DNA of 64,000 nucleotides from Ruegeria halocynthiae (GTDB taxonomy: Bacteria; Pseudomonadota; Alphaproteobacteria; Rhodobacterales; Rhodobacteraceae): the NCBI RefSeq assembly GCF_900106805.1, contig NZ_FNNP01000001.1:248001-312000 (forward strand). Reading direction: 5' to 3'. The translations under genes were made by a program, and so were the position numbers. The notes beneath the pieces are model-generated. The model made no database searches, was not told where the DNA came from, and saw nothing but the letters and a program-made list of their open reading frames with translations. Every line of letters starts with the position of its first letter. Within the stretch, counting starts at the first letter, position 1. Shown piece after piece: positions 26,514-35,983 of this stretch.

Positions 26514-26849
26514 ATGTTTCGCCCATTGCTCGCCCTTGTCCTTCTGTCCACCCCAGCGCTAGCGCAAGAAACCAAAGAGGAAAGCTGTGGGTATCAAGCC
26601 GACGTTGTTCGGGCGATTCAGCAAGCACGACTGGACCGGACTAAAGAAGCGGATGTTGCCGGGACAATCGCGTCGACCAACCCGTCTTGGCCATCGAACT
26701 ATAACAAAGCGATTCCTCCGCTGACTTCGTGGATTTACGAGCAAAAGAAGCGAGATTTGCGTAAGAAAGATTTTGGCGAAATTACGTATCAGCAATGCGT
26801 GGACAACTGGGACCAGGTTCAGGCCCTGAGAAAAGACCTCAATAACTGA
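26514..26849 (+). CDS. Small secreted protein, unknown function
   Basis: A 111-residue protein with a signal peptide (MFRPLLALVLLSTPALAQ, cleavage after Ala17 likely). The mature part has two cysteines (SCGYQ and QQCVDNW) that could form a disulfide and is rich in charged residues. It is between soxG and dnaG, 1 base before the dnaG start, so it may be co-transcribed with dnaG. Family not recognised. Confidence 0.65.
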   Translation: MFRPLLALVLLSTPALAQETKEESCGYQADVVRAIQQARLDRTKEADVAGTIASTNPSWPSNYNKAIPPLTSWIYEQKKRDLRKKDFGEITYQQCVDNWDQVQALRKDLNN

Positions 26850-26850
26850 T

Positions 26851-28800
26851 ATGTCACTGCCCCCTGGATTTCTGGATGAACTGCGTGCGCGCCTCAGCCT
26901 GTCTCAGGTTGTCGGGCGTAAGGTCATGTGGGACCAGCGTAAATCCAATCAGGGCAAGGGTGACATGTGGGCCCCGTGTCCGTTTCATCATGAAAAGACC
27001 GCCTCGTTCCACGTCGATGATCAAAAGGGATTCTATTACTGCTTTGGTTGCCATGCCAAAGGCGATGCGATCAGCTTTGTAAAAGAGAGCGAGAATGTCT
27101 CGTTCATCGAAGCGGTTGAAATTCTGGCGCGTGAAGCTGGGATGCCGATGCCCGAGCGCGATCCAAAAGCGCAAGAGAAACAAGACCGGCGTTCTCAATT
27201 GGCTGAGGTGATGGAACAGGCGGTGCAGTTCTTCCGCTTGCAGCTCAAGACAGGGGCAGGGGCCGCGGCGCGCGATTACCTGACCCGTCGTGGTTTGAAC
27301 GCGCAGGCGCTTGATCGCTGGGAGATCGGGTTCGCTCCCGATGGTTGGCAGGCACTTTGGGATCACTTGACCGGAAAGAATGTGGCCGAAGATCTGATTC
27401 TAGGGGCTGGGCTGGCCAAGCCTTCGAACAAGGGCAAGAAGCCTTATGATACGTTCCGCAATCGGATCATGTACCCCATCCGCGACCCGCGTGGACGCTG
27501 CGTTGCGTTTGGCGGTCGGGCCATGGACCCCAACGACAACGCGAAATACCTGAACTCGCCCGAGACTGATTTGTTCGACAAGGGCCGCAGCCTCTATAAC
27601 CACGGCCCTGCGCGGCAGGCTGTGGGAAAGGGGCAGCCTCTGATCGTGGCTGAGGGCTATATGGACGTGATCGCACTGGCCGAGGCGGGTTTCGGCGCGT
27701 CGGTCGCGCCCTTGGGAACAGCGATCACCGAACATCAGTTGCAATTGCTCTGGCGTGTTTCTGATGAGCCGATCATAGCGCTGGATGGTGATACTGCAGG
27801 CCTGCGCGCGGCGATGCGGGCGATCGACTTGGCCTTGCCGCTGCTGGAGGCAGGCAAATCCTTGCGCTTTGCGCTGATGCCCGAGGGCAAGGACCCTGAC
27901 GATCTGCTGCGTGCAGAAGGGCCGGGCGCGGTGCAATCTGTGCTGGATGCTGCGATCCCTATGGTCAAACTGCTGTGGCAACGCGAGACCGAAGGCAAGG
28001 TGTTCGACAGCCCCGAACGCAAAGCAGCATTGGACAAATCCCTGCGTGAGAAGATCAAGCTGATCCGCGATCCGTCGATCCGGTCACATTACGGACAGGA
28101 AATTAAGGACCTGCGCTGGCAATTGTTTCGCCCGCAGAGACAATCGCCAAACCGTCCGTGGCAACCGCGCGGGAAATGGCAGCCGCAACCACAACCGGCC
28201 TCTCCCGGTGCACGTGCTTCTTTTCTGGCGTCGTCTGAGAACGCCGATATTCAACTGCGCGAAGCGGCCATACTGGCAATCGCAGTTCTAAATCCGCAAG
28301 TTGTGGTCCAATTTGAACACCAGTTGGAAGAAATGGATTGCCACGATCCTGATCACGCGGCTTTGCGCGGGGCGATCCTGCGTCACGCGATTGATGATCC
28401 GGACAATCTGCATGACCATATCGTTCAAACTTTGGGCCCAGAACCCCTTGAAAAGCTGCTGACGCTTCGCCATGTCGCTGTAATCCCCTGTGTGCACAAA
28501 CCAGGCGACGTTGAAAAGGCCGAGATGACGCTGGCCGAGGAACTCGCAAAGATCAAAGCGCTCCGGGGGTTGGATGCCGAGATTGCAGAAGCAGCGGAGG
28601 AACTGTCTGATCTGGCCGATGAGGCGTTGACGTACCGGCTGGCGCAAGCCGCCGAAGAGCGTAACCGAACAAGCCGTAGCCAGAATGAAGACAGGGCTGT
28701 TTTCGACATCGCCGACAATGGTGCGCGAATCAACCGCGACGAGAAAGACGCGTTTAAGACCATCATGTCGGGTATCAAATTTGAGAGAAAACGCCGCTAA
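26851..28800 (+). CDS. dnaG: DNA primase
   Basis: A 649-residue primase. The N-terminal zinc motif is CPFHHEKTASFHVD with CFGCHAKGD; the TOPRIM domain has VAEGYMDVIALAEAG and later ALDGDTAGLRA. The C-terminal DnaB-interaction part is present. It makes the RNA primers of replication. It precedes rpoD, the classic dnaG-rpoD pair of the macromolecular synthesis operon, here without rpsU. Confidence 0.97.
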   Translation: MSLPPGFLDELRARLSLSQVVGRKVMWDQRKSNQGKGDMWAPCPFHHEKTASFHVDDQKGFYYCFGCHAKGDAISFVKESENVSFIEAVEILAREAGMPMPERDPKAQEKQDRRSQLAEVMEQAVQFFRLQLKTGAGAAARDYLTRRGLNAQALDRWEIGFAPDGWQALWDHLTGKNVAEDLILGAGLAKPSNKGKKPYDTFRNRIMYPIRDPRGRCVAFGGRAMDPNDNAKYLNSPETDLFDKGRSLYNHGPARQAVGKGQPLIVAEGYMDVIALAEAGFGASVAPLGTAITEHQLQLLWRVSDEPIIALDGDTAGLRAAMRAIDLALPLLEAGKSLRFALMPEGKDPDDLLRAEGPGAVQSVLDAAIPMVKLLWQRETEGKVFDSPERKAALDKSLREKIKLIRDPSIRSHYGQEIKDLRWQLFRPQRQSPNRPWQPRGKWQPQPQPASPGARASFLASSENADIQLREAAILAIAVLNPQVVVQFEHQLEEMDCHDPDHAALRGAILRHAIDDPDNLHDHIVQTLGPEPLEKLLTLRHVAVIPCVHKPGDVEKAEMTLAEELAKIKALRGLDAEIAEAAEELSDLADEALTYRLAQAAEERNRTSRSQNEDRAVFDIADNGARINRDEKDAFKTIMSGIKFERKRR

Positions 28801-28849
28801 TGTGGTGTTTTCGTAAGGCACTGGAAAAGAAAAACAGGTAAACGGGTGG

Positions 28850-28895
28850 CCGAATCACTTTCACGCGCTAATGATTCGGTTCAAACGAATCACCC
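28850..28895 (+). promoter_or_regulatory. Alternative hairpins in the rpoD leader
   Basis: CCGAATCA (28850-28857) can pair with TGATTCGG (28872-28879). The same middle element TGATTCG (28872-28878) can also pair with CGAATCA (28886-28892), which repeats the first element. The two hairpins exclude each other. They end about 20 bp before the rpoD start, close to the ribosome site GGAG, so a switch in translation or an overlapping operator is possible. Confidence 0.5.
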
Positions 28896-28914
28896 ATCCC
28901 TGCAGGAGCATTGA

Positions 28915-30903
28915 ATGGCCGCCAAGGATACGAACGAAGACCGCAAATCCGACGAGCAGGAACAGGAAATCTCGCTGGACATGAGCCAGACCCAGGTCAA
29001 GAAGATGATCGCCGAGGCTCGCGAGAAAGGTTACATCACCTACGACCAGCTTAATCAGGTTCTTCCGCCAGATCAGGTCAGCTCGGAACAGATCGAAGAT
29101 GTTATGTCGATGCTATCCGAGATGGGCATCAACATCATCGAAGATGAAGAGGCCGAAGAGGAAGAGAACAAAGGCTCGACCGATCTGGTGACTACTGAAG
29201 GCCCGCGTGAGATTGCGTTGGCCGGCTCGCAGAACGAAAAGCTGGATCGAACCGACGACCCCGTGCGCATGTACCTGCGCGAGATGGGATCGGTCGAACT
29301 GCTGAGTCGTGAGGGCGAGATTGCTATCGCTAAGCGGATCGAGGCTGGTCGCAATACGATGATCCTGGGGCTGTGCGAAAGCCCGTTGACCTTCCAAGCG
29401 ATTACGATCTGGCATGACGAATTGCTGTCCGAAGACATCCTGCTACGCGATGTCATTGATCTGGAAACGACGTTCGGTAACCAGCTGGACGAAGATGGTG
29501 ACGTTGAAGAACCCGTCGTCGACACCTCCACTGTTCAAGCGGCCAAACCTGAAAAAGACACAGGCCCAGAGCTGGATGCTGACGGCAACCCGATCGCTCA
29601 AGACGATGATGACGACGAAGATGAGCAGGCCAATATGTCCCTCGCCGCCATGGAAGCGGCGCTTAAGGATCAGGTTCTGACCACGCTGGAACGCATCTCA
29701 ACCGATTTTGCGATGTTGTCGGAGATGCAGGATAGCCGGATTTCGGCAACGCTAAACGAAGACGGCACTTTCAGCGCCAAGGACGAAGAGACCTATCAGA
29801 AGCTGCGCGCTGAAATCGTTGAGCTTGTTAATGGACTTCACCTGCACAACAACCGGATCGAAGCGCTGATCGACCAGCTTTACGGCATCAACCGCCGCAT
29901 CATGTCGCTGGACGGTTCGATGGTAAAGCTGGCTGATCAGGCACGCATCAACCGGCGCGAGTTCATTGATGCCTATCGAGGGCGCGAGCTTGATCCGAAC
30001 TGGCTGTCTGAGATGGCAGGAAAGCCGGGTCGGGGTTGGCAGATGTTCATCGAACGCTCAACCGACAAAGTTGAGGAACTGCGCAACGATATGGCTCAGG
30101 TCGGACAGTATGTTGGTCTGGATATCTCGGAATTCCGCCGCATCGTTCAGCAGGTACAGAAGGGTGAGAAAGAAGCCCGGCAGGCCAAGAAGGAAATGGT
30201 CGAAGCCAACCTGCGCCTGGTGATTTCGATCGCCAAGAAATACACGAACCGTGGTTTGCAATTCCTTGATCTTATTCAGGAAGGTAACATCGGCTTGATG
30301 AAGGCGGTCGATAAGTTCGAATACCGCCGTGGCTATAAGTTCTCGACCTATGCAACCTGGTGGATTCGTCAGGCGATCACGCGCTCGATTGCGGATCAGG
30401 CGCGCACGATCCGTATTCCGGTCCACATGATCGAAACGATCAACAAGCTGGTCCGGACCGGTCGTCAGATGCTGCACGAAATCGGCCGCGAACCGACGCC
30501 GGAAGAGCTGGCCGAAAAGCTGCAGATGCCGCTTGAGAAGGTTCGCAAGGTGATGAAAATCGCCAAAGAGCCGATCTCACTCGAAACGCCGATCGGCGAT
30601 GAAGAAGACAGCCAATTGGGCGATTTCATCGAGGATAAGAATGCCGTGCTGCCGCTGGACAGCGCCATTCAGGAAAACCTCAAGGAAACCACGACACGGG
30701 TTCTGGCCTCGCTCACCCCGCGTGAGGAACGAGTTCTGCGGATGCGCTTTGGCATCGGCATGAACACCGACCACACGCTGGAAGAAGTAGGCCAGCAGTT
30801 CAGCGTGACCCGCGAACGTATCCGCCAGATCGAAGCGAAAGCGCTGCGGAAGCTGAAGCATCCCAGTCGGTCGCGGAAATTGCGGTCGTTCCTGGACCAA
30901 TAA
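28915..30903 (+). CDS. rpoD: RNA polymerase sigma factor RpoD (sigma-70)
   Basis: A 662-residue primary sigma factor. Region 1.1, an acidic non-conserved insert with runs of Asp and Glu (around 220-240), region 2 ([20 protein letters not shown]) and region 4 ([20 protein letters not shown]) are all visible. It directs RNA polymerase to housekeeping promoters. It follows dnaG after 114 bp and ends in a strong intrinsic terminator. Confidence 0.98.
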   Translation: MAAKDTNEDRKSDEQEQEISLDMSQTQVKKMIAEAREKGYITYDQLNQVLPPDQVSSEQIEDVMSMLSEMGINIIEDEEAEEEENKGSTDLVTTEGPREIALAGSQNEKLDRTDDPVRMYLREMGSVELLSREGEIAIAKRIEAGRNTMILGLCESPLTFQAITIWHDELLSEDILLRDVIDLETTFGNQLDEDGDVEEPVVDTSTVQAAKPEKDTGPELDADGNPIAQDDDDDEDEQANMSLAAMEAALKDQVLTTLERISTDFAMLSEMQDSRISATLNEDGTFSAKDEETYQKLRAEIVELVNGLHLHNNRIEALIDQLYGINRRIMSLDGSMVKLADQARINRREFIDAYRGRELDPNWLSEMAGKPGRGWQMFIERSTDKVEELRNDMAQVGQYVGLDISEFRRIVQQVQKGEKEARQAKKEMVEANLRLVISIAKKYTNRGLQFLDLIQEGNIGLMKAVDKFEYRRGYKFSTYATWWIRQAITRSIADQARTIRIPVHMIETINKLVRTGRQMLHEIGREPTPEELAEKLQMPLEKVRKVMKIAKEPISLETPIGDEEDSQLGDFIEDKNAVLPLDSAIQENLKETTTRVLASLTPREERVLRMRFGIGMNTDHTLEEVGQQFSVTRERIRQIEAKALRKLKHPSRSRKLRSFLDQ

Positions 30904-30910
30904 GATCAAA

Positions 30911-30938
30911 GGCGCCTCGATCCGAGGCGCCTTTTTCT
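30911..30938 (+). terminator. Intrinsic terminator after rpoD
   Basis: GGCGCCTCG (30911-30919) pairs with CGAGGCGCC (30923-30931) around a 3-nt loop, followed by TTTTTCTTT. It is a textbook rho-independent terminator 7 bp past the stop. Confidence 0.92.
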
Positions 30939-31021
30939 TTGGTCACTTCACGATGGCCAAACTTCAATTCAAATTGGCGAGAAATCACAAGGGCGGTTTT
31001 GCGGCCCTCACTATATCGTCG

Positions 31022-31075
31022 CTGTCCACTCATGGACAGGCCGGGGCGAGGTGGCGACGCCGATGACCCCCGGCC
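31022..31075. other. Two adjacent perfect hairpins downstream of araC
   Basis: CTGTCCA (31022-31028) pairs with TGGACAG (31033-31039) over a 4-nt loop. Next, GGCCGGGG (31039-31046) pairs with CCCCGGCC (31068-31075), and a small GGC/GCC pair lies inside. They end 5 bp from the stop codon of the minus-strand araC gene. No U-run follows in either direction. They may act as a transcription barrier, RNA structure or decoy. Confidence 0.4.
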
Positions 31076-31079
31076 ACTT

Positions 31080-32099
31080 TTATCCTTGCGAAAGTGGATG
31101 AGAAACGCGTTTGCGGAAGGCGCTGGGCGCTTGTCCCGTCCAACGTTTGAAGGCAGTGGAAAACGCGGCCTGATCGGAATAACCCAGCGAGTAGGAAATC
31201 TCGGTCAGGTTCATCCCGTTCTTGATGAAGGTTTGTGCCAGATCGCAGCGCAGATCCTCGACAACCTCACGATATGAGGTGCCCTCATCAGTCAGACGGC
31301 GTGCCAGCGTCCGAGTGCTGAGGCCAAGCTGCGCTGCGGCCTCATCCGCCTGCACTATACCTCCGGGCATGGAACGGGTGATCAGCCCCTCGATCTGTGA
31401 GCGGGTTTTCTGTTTCGGCGAACGCCTTTCGGCCAGCAATCTTTCGCAATATTCCAGCAGGTGCGCGCGCAGGCTGAGATCGTAGGTTGGGATCTGTATC
31501 TCGAGCGAGGGCAGTGACAGGATGATTTCCAACCGCTCGGTCCCAAAACTCACCGGAAAGCCTCCAATCTTCTGGAATGTGTCAGCGTGTTGTCCGACAT
31601 CATGCTGAAACCGGATTTCGATTGGGTTCAACTTTTGCTGCGTCAGAGCTCGCATCCGGGCAATTGCAGCGAACAACATGAACTCGGTTCGTCGGTGATA
31701 TCGGGAAAAACCCGGATCTTTCCAATCTGCCTCAAGCGAGGCAGAGTTACCCGATACCCGCAGGCTAAAGGCTAGTGCAGGGTCAATGATGCCGTGGAAT
31801 CGCGTTGTGTTTTCCATGACCTGCCGCAGATCACGCGAATATTTGCTGATATAGGCCGTGATACTGGATGAAGAACTGAATTCCAGACCCGCCCGTGCGC
31901 CGAAAGTGATGTCGTCAAGCTCATCACAGGCATGGCGCACAAAAAGTGCCTCCTGATGGGCACTGTAATGTGTGGCTGGCGGTTCTATGTCGGCCTGTGA
32001 CAGATCGCAGTCGCTCAGCACCTTTGCCACCACGCTTGCGTCGGCGCGCTGCGCGAGGCTTTGTGTCAGAAGCTGAATGCGCGAAATATCAACGTCCAT
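31080..32099 (-). CDS. AraC-family transcriptional regulator
   Basis: A 339-residue regulator. The N-terminal half is an AraC_binding-type ligand domain of the ArgR/OruR-like group, and the C-terminal double HTH starts near residue 245 (GGIVQADEAAAQLGLSTRTL, then ISYSLGYSDQAAFSTAFKRW). ATG 32099 begins MDVDISRIQLL. The target is unknown; the divergent neighbour is a DCC-family gene. Confidence 0.88.
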   Translation of the reverse strand: MDVDISRIQLLTQSLAQRADASVVAKVLSDCDLSQADIEPPATHYSAHQEALFVRHACDELDDITFGARAGLEFSSSSSITAYISKYSRDLRQVMENTTRFHGIIDPALAFSLRVSGNSASLEADWKDPGFSRYHRRTEFMLFAAIARMRALTQQKLNPIEIRFQHDVGQHADTFQKIGGFPVSFGTERLEIILSLPSLEIQIPTYDLSLRAHLLEYCERLLAERRSPKQKTRSQIEGLITRSMPGGIVQADEAAAQLGLSTRTLARRLTDEGTSYREVVEDLRCDLAQTFIKNGMNLTEISYSLGYSDQAAFSTAFKRWTGQAPSAFRKRVSHPLSQG

Positions 32100-32423
32100 A
32101 ACCTTGTCCAGAACTCGTTCCTATACTCCGGTCAACCTAACGGTAAACCATGGCATTGCGCCAGTCTTGGGTCCGCTGCTTGGGAAATTGGCCGGGGATC
32201 GAAAGGATTTGGCAGAAATCGCCAAGACCTCAGCTGAGGCTACACATAGATTGCCAGCGTTGTCGGGTCAGCGCCTTTCGGGGATAAGGTCAGAGCCCGG
32301 GCGAGCGGTCCACCAAGCCGCTTTAACGGGTTCCCCGACACGTCTTGCCAAGCTGGTCTGTCATGCCGCATTGCTGAGGGCAATCAGCCGTGACAGTATC
32401 TTCCGAACAATTGGTGCAATCCT
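32100..32423. other. Intergenic region between araC and DCC-family gene
   Basis: A plus-strand open frame (32077-32427) begins inside araC, lacks a ribosome site and has no recognisable domain, so I see no gene here. The stretch presumably holds promoters for the divergent genes; no clear element was found. Confidence 0.45.
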
Positions 32424-32858
32424 TTGAATCCCGTGACCGACAACCTTGCCCCCGATACAGATCTGATTGTCTTCGATGGTGAGTGCGTGCTGTGCTCGGG
32501 ATTTTTTCGATTCATGCTGCGCCATGATCAGGACGAGAGGTTTTGCTTTGCGACGGCCCAGTCGACGTTGGGACAGCGTCTATACTCGGACCTGAATCTA
32601 CCCACCAGCGAGTTTGAAACCAATCTGGTCATCGTCGACGGTAAGGTACATCAAAAGCTCGACGCGTTTGCTGCTGCGATGCGGGCGTTACCCGGGGCAT
32701 GGCGCGTTTTGTCGTTGTGCCGCCACTTGCCAGCGTTTCTGAAAGATCCGCTGTATCGAACCATTGCACGCAATCGATACGCGCTGTTCGGGCGTTATGA
32801 CACGTGCCTGATGCCTGATCCCTCTCTCAGATCACGGTTTGCGCCAGATGGATTCTAA
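32424..32858 (+). CDS. DCC-family thiol-disulfide oxidoreductase-like protein (DUF393)
   Basis: A 144-residue protein with the family's hallmark FDGECVLCSGFFRFMLRHD (residues 18-36) and the later YDTCLMP. DUF393/DCC proteins have a thioredoxin-like fold with a CxxC pair, as in VLCS preceded by C (CVLC). Substrate unknown. The next gene overlaps it by 11 bp, which suggests coupling. Confidence 0.85.
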   Translation: MNPVTDNLAPDTDLIVFDGECVLCSGFFRFMLRHDQDERFCFATAQSTLGQRLYSDLNLPTSEFETNLVIVDGKVHQKLDAFAAAMRALPGAWRVLSLCRHLPAFLKDPLYRTIARNRYALFGRYDTCLMPDPSLRSRFAPDGF

Positions 32859-33402
32859 AGCAGACCCGTTTCTGCAAGTGATTGGCGCGGATGGGCGGCT
32901 GCCCGACTCGGTCAAGGCGTTGCACCGTGGCGAGGGGCGTTATTCAGGCCGATGCAGCATAACCCGGGGGCGGGGAGTGTTGATCGCTTTCGCGCTGCGC
33001 ATCGCAGGGTTCCCTCCTGAAGGTGATGATTTGCCGGTAACCTTGGATATCCGAAAGATCGGCGATTGTTGGCGCTGGGATCGGGACTTTGCGGGCCATC
33101 AAACGTATTCACGGATCAGTTTCGACCCGCGCCGTGGTTATGTGCGGGAACAGATAGGCGGCCTGACTATCTGGTTGCAACCTGTTGCTACTGATACGGG
33201 GCTGGCGATCGAAATCCGCCGGCTCTGCCTTTTGGGAATACCATGCCCCGGCTTCCTGTTGCCCCGGTCTGCATCGACCGAGGGCGAGGACGCGCAGTCC
33301 CGGTTCCGGTTTGACATTTCAGCTCGTGTGCCTGGGCTGGGGCTGTTGATCCGCTACAAAGGGTGGTTGATACCCGATCACGCACGCCGGGGTCCGGACT
33401 GA
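32848..33402 (+). CDS. DUF4166-like protein
   Basis: A 184-residue protein starting at ATG 32848, overlapping the previous gene by 11 bp; the ATG at 32839 would overlap more. It has a FxLxIxGFP-like stretch (IAFALRIAGFPPEG), WRWDRDFAG and a C-terminal pattern typical of DUF4166 proteins. These are often found with DCC-family proteins, as here. Function unknown. Confidence 0.7.
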   Translation: MDSKADPFLQVIGADGRLPDSVKALHRGEGRYSGRCSITRGRGVLIAFALRIAGFPPEGDDLPVTLDIRKIGDCWRWDRDFAGHQTYSRISFDPRRGYVREQIGGLTIWLQPVATDTGLAIEIRRLCLLGIPCPGFLLPRSASTEGEDAQSRFRFDISARVPGLGLLIRYKGWLIPDHARRGPD

Positions 33403-33480
33403 CATGATCGTTAGGTCCACTGTAATGACGATTGCGGCGTACTAGTCTATATTTCAGGCAGAAACAGGAAGATGGTTACA

Positions 33481-33876
33481 ATGAAACATTTTATCTCACC
33501 CGCCTTTGCCGTGCTGATCATGGCCACTTTTCCGGCGGCCGTTGCGGCAGCGCCCAACGGGTATCGAACCGAACCAATGAGCGGTACCGAGTTCGAGGTC
33601 ATTCCAAGGTCGCGTCAGGATATAGACGGATACTGGTGCGCTGCAGCGGATTTTGCTCGCCGAACCTTGGGCGCTGGTTGGCAGCAGCAGATCTATGTCT
33701 TGCGTGGCTATGGACCGAGCGTGACAACAGGGCGGAAAACGGCTGTGCAATTCACTCTGACACCACCTGCCAATGCTGATCAGCAGAGCAGTTTCTCGGT
33801 CGGGTTTCAACCGGGTAGCAGTATGTCGGTTCAGGGCGCGAACGGTCGTTGTGGTCGCAGTATAGTTTTGAACTGA
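33481..33876 (+). CDS. Small secreted protein, unknown function
   Basis: A 131-residue protein. ATG 33481 was chosen because AGGAAG sits 9 bp upstream, while the ATG at 33472 is too close to it. The start MKHFISPAFAVLIMATF with cleavage after AVAAA is a signal peptide. The mature protein has a conserved-looking WCAAADFARRTLGAGW segment and a CGRSIVLN end, so one disulfide is likely. Family not recognised. Confidence 0.7.
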   Translation: MKHFISPAFAVLIMATFPAAVAAAPNGYRTEPMSGTEFEVIPRSRQDIDGYWCAAADFARRTLGAGWQQQIYVLRGYGPSVTTGRKTAVQFTLTPPANADQQSSFSVGFQPGSSMSVQGANGRCGRSIVLN

Positions 33877-33882
33877 GGCCAG

Positions 33883-34293
33883 ATGCAGACCGAAATCACG
33901 ATCCGCACTCAGGGTGCGGGGCTCTATGAGTTCACTGACCAAGTGCGTACATGGCTGCAACCTGTCTCGGAAGGATTGCTGACCCTCTTTGTGCGGCATA
34001 CCTCGTGTTCTTTACTGATTCAGGAAAATGCCGATCCCGAGGTCCAGACCGATCTGCGCGCCTACTTTGATCGGCTTGTACCGCCTTCGGATCATCCCTC
34101 GATGTCCTATTTGCGCCATACCTATGAGGGGCCGGATGACATGCCGGCCCATATCAAGGCTGCGATGATGCCCGTGTCACTGACGATACCGGTGACACAG
34201 GGGGAACCTGCGCTGGGTACATGGCAGGGAATCTACCTGTTTGAACATCGCAGCGCAGCGCATTCAAGAAAGGTTGCTGCGCACTTTGCGTGA
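33883..34293 (+). CDS. YjbQ-family protein (UPF0047)
   Basis: A 136-residue YjbQ homologue. The family signature HTSCSLLIQENADPEVQTDL (residues 39-58) is intact, as is the His-rich metal-binding C-terminal QGIYLFEHRS. E. coli YjbQ has weak thiamine-phosphate synthase activity, but the physiological role is uncertain. Seven bases separate it from the secreted-protein gene. Confidence 0.9.
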   Translation: MQTEITIRTQGAGLYEFTDQVRTWLQPVSEGLLTLFVRHTSCSLLIQENADPEVQTDLRAYFDRLVPPSDHPSMSYLRHTYEGPDDMPAHIKAAMMPVSLTIPVTQGEPALGTWQGIYLFEHRSAAHSRKVAAHFA

Positions 34294-34351
34294 CGCTTTA
34301 TGTTGGGGCAGAAATTTCTGACTACCCAAACTCTAGCGGCTGCCCTATAGT

Positions 34352-34360
34352 TGTGGATAA
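34352..34360 (-). promoter_or_regulatory. DnaA-box 9-mer upstream of nrdR
   Basis: The minus strand reads TTATCCACA, the consensus DnaA box, 53 bp before the nrdR start. A 9-mer is expected by chance about once in every two windows of this size, so the match alone is weak. Its place ahead of a gene that controls dNTP synthesis makes it worth noting. Confidence 0.35.
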
Positions 34361-34412
34361 GTAAGCCGCAGCGCTTACAAATAGTGGCCAGCTAGGGACG
34401 AGGAGACGGTGG

Positions 34413-34883
34413 ATGCGCTGCCCGTTTTGCGGAAATATCGATACTCAGGTCAAAGATTCACGCCCGGCAGAGGATCATGTCGCGATCCGCAGGCGCCGGT
34501 TTTGCCCGGCCTGCGGCGGACGATTCACCACCTATGAACGCGTGCAACTTCGCGATCTGGTTGTGATCAAGACCAACGGTAAACGTGAAGATTTCGACCG
34601 AGATAAGCTGGAACGTTCGATCCGCATTTCGATGCAGAAACGACCCATTGATCCGGATCGGATCGATCAGATGATTTCCGGCATCGTACGTCGTCTGGAA
34701 AGCATGGGAGAGACCGATATCCCATCTAACAAAATCGGTGAAATTGTCATGGAGGCACTGGCCCGGATTGATACGGTCGCATATGTTCGCTTTGCGAGTG
34801 TGTACAAGAATTTCCAGGCGGCCGATGATTTCGAGGAATTTGTCCACGAATTGCGACCGCCGCAGCCTTCGACGGACGAGTGA
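34413..34883 (+). CDS. nrdR: Transcriptional repressor NrdR
   Basis: A 156-residue regulator. The zinc ribbon [17 protein letters not shown] with the second pair CPAC, and an ATP-cone ([17 protein letters not shown]) follow the family exactly. NrdR represses ribonucleotide reductase genes in response to dATP. It overlaps ribD by 4 bp (GTGA), the standard nrdR-ribD arrangement of alphaproteobacteria. Confidence 0.97.
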   Translation: MRCPFCGNIDTQVKDSRPAEDHVAIRRRRFCPACGGRFTTYERVQLRDLVVIKTNGKREDFDRDKLERSIRISMQKRPIDPDRIDQMISGIVRRLESMGETDIPSNKIGEIVMEALARIDTVAYVRFASVYKNFQAADDFEEFVHELRPPQPSTDE

Positions 34884-35980
34884 GCGAAACAGATAAGCGA
34901 TTTATGGCGCTGGCCCTGTCATTGGGGCGGCGCGGCCGGGGCACGTGTTGGCCGAACCCATCCGTCGGGTGTGTTATCGTGCGCGAAGGGCGCATCATTG
35001 GCCGTGGCTGGACCCAATCTGGTGGCCGTCCGCACGCCGAGCCTGTCGCGCTTGCTCAGGCAGGAGAGGCGGCGCGGGGCGCTACCGCCTATGTCTCTCT
35101 TGAACCGTGCTCTCATCATGGCAAGACCCCGCCCTGCGCCGAGGCGCTGATCGCAGCCGGCGTTGCCCGTGTCGTGTCGGCGATTGAGGACAGCGATCCG
35201 CGTGTTTCCGGGCAGGGTTTTGCGATGTTGCGCGAGGCGGGGATTGACGTCACGACTGGCGTATTGGCCGCGCAGGCCGCACGCGATCATGCGGGTTTTT
35301 TTCTGAAAACCGAACAGGGTCGCCCCTTCGTGACCCTGAAACTGGCCAGCAGCTTTGATGGGCGCATCGCCACCGAAACCGGGCACAGCCAATGGATCAC
35401 AGGACCCAAGGCGCGCCGGGCGGTACATGCTATGCGCGCATCCCATGACGCGGTTATGGTCGGGGCAGGGACGGCGCGGGCAGATGACCCTTCGTTGACG
35501 GTGCGCGATCTGGGCGTACAGCATCAGCCGGTCCGCGTGGTGGTCTCGCGCCATCTGGATCTTCCGTTGATGGGACAGCTTGCGCGCACGGCATCCAAGA
35601 TCCCGGTATGGCTCTGTCATGGTCCGCACCCGGACCCCGAACGTGCCCGCGCGTGGGAAGGGCTGGGCGCCCGTCTGATCCCTTGCGCGCTGGAAGGGCA
35701 TCACATAGACGCGGTCGATCTGCTGCAACAGCTGGGGCAGGCGGGGTTGACGCGCTTGTTCTGTGAAGGCGGAGCAGCTTTGGCCGCCTCGTTGCTGGCG
35801 GACGATCTGGTGGACGAATTGGTGGGTTTTACTGCCGGGCTGACGATCGGGGCAGAGGGGCTTTCAGCCATCGGAGCGCTAGGCCTCGACACACTGGACG
35901 CAGCCCCCCGTTTTGATCTGATCGAGACGCGGGTGATTGATGGCGATATCCTGCATCGCTGGGGACGGATCACGCACTAG
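34880..35980 (+). CDS. ribD: Bifunctional riboflavin deaminase/reductase RibD (GTG start)
   Basis: A 366-residue enzyme for the second and third steps of riboflavin synthesis. The N-terminal deaminase has the zinc motifs HAEPVAL and [11 protein letters not shown]; the C-terminal reductase starts near residue 148 ([15 protein letters not shown]). It starts at GTG 34880, overlapping nrdR by 4 bp. The following rib gene is 4.7 kb away because of the inserted minus-strand capsule genes. Confidence 0.96.
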   Translation: MSETDKRFMALALSLGRRGRGTCWPNPSVGCVIVREGRIIGRGWTQSGGRPHAEPVALAQAGEAARGATAYVSLEPCSHHGKTPPCAEALIAAGVARVVSAIEDSDPRVSGQGFAMLREAGIDVTTGVLAAQAARDHAGFFLKTEQGRPFVTLKLASSFDGRIATETGHSQWITGPKARRAVHAMRASHDAVMVGAGTARADDPSLTVRDLGVQHQPVRVVVSRHLDLPLMGQLARTASKIPVWLCHGPHPDPERARAWEGLGARLIPCALEGHHIDAVDLLQQLGQAGLTRLFCEGGAALAASLLADDLVDELVGFTAGLTIGAEGLSAIGALGLDTLDAAPRFDLIETRVIDGDILHRWGRITH

Positions 35981-35983
35981 GGC

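Noticed and set aside
31022-31075. Known small RNA such as 6S, SRP RNA or tmRNA
   Set aside because: Size and conserved blocks of these RNAs do not match; only generic hairpins are visible.
32077-32427. Open frame between araC and the DCC gene
   Set aside because: It starts inside araC, has no ribosome site and has a composition unlike real proteins here.
34361-34378. GTAAGC-N6-GCTTAC as a second site for the DHPS LacI regulator
   Set aside because: The half-sites resemble the DHPS operator, but the 6-bp insertion between them breaks the tight palindrome seen at 649-662.
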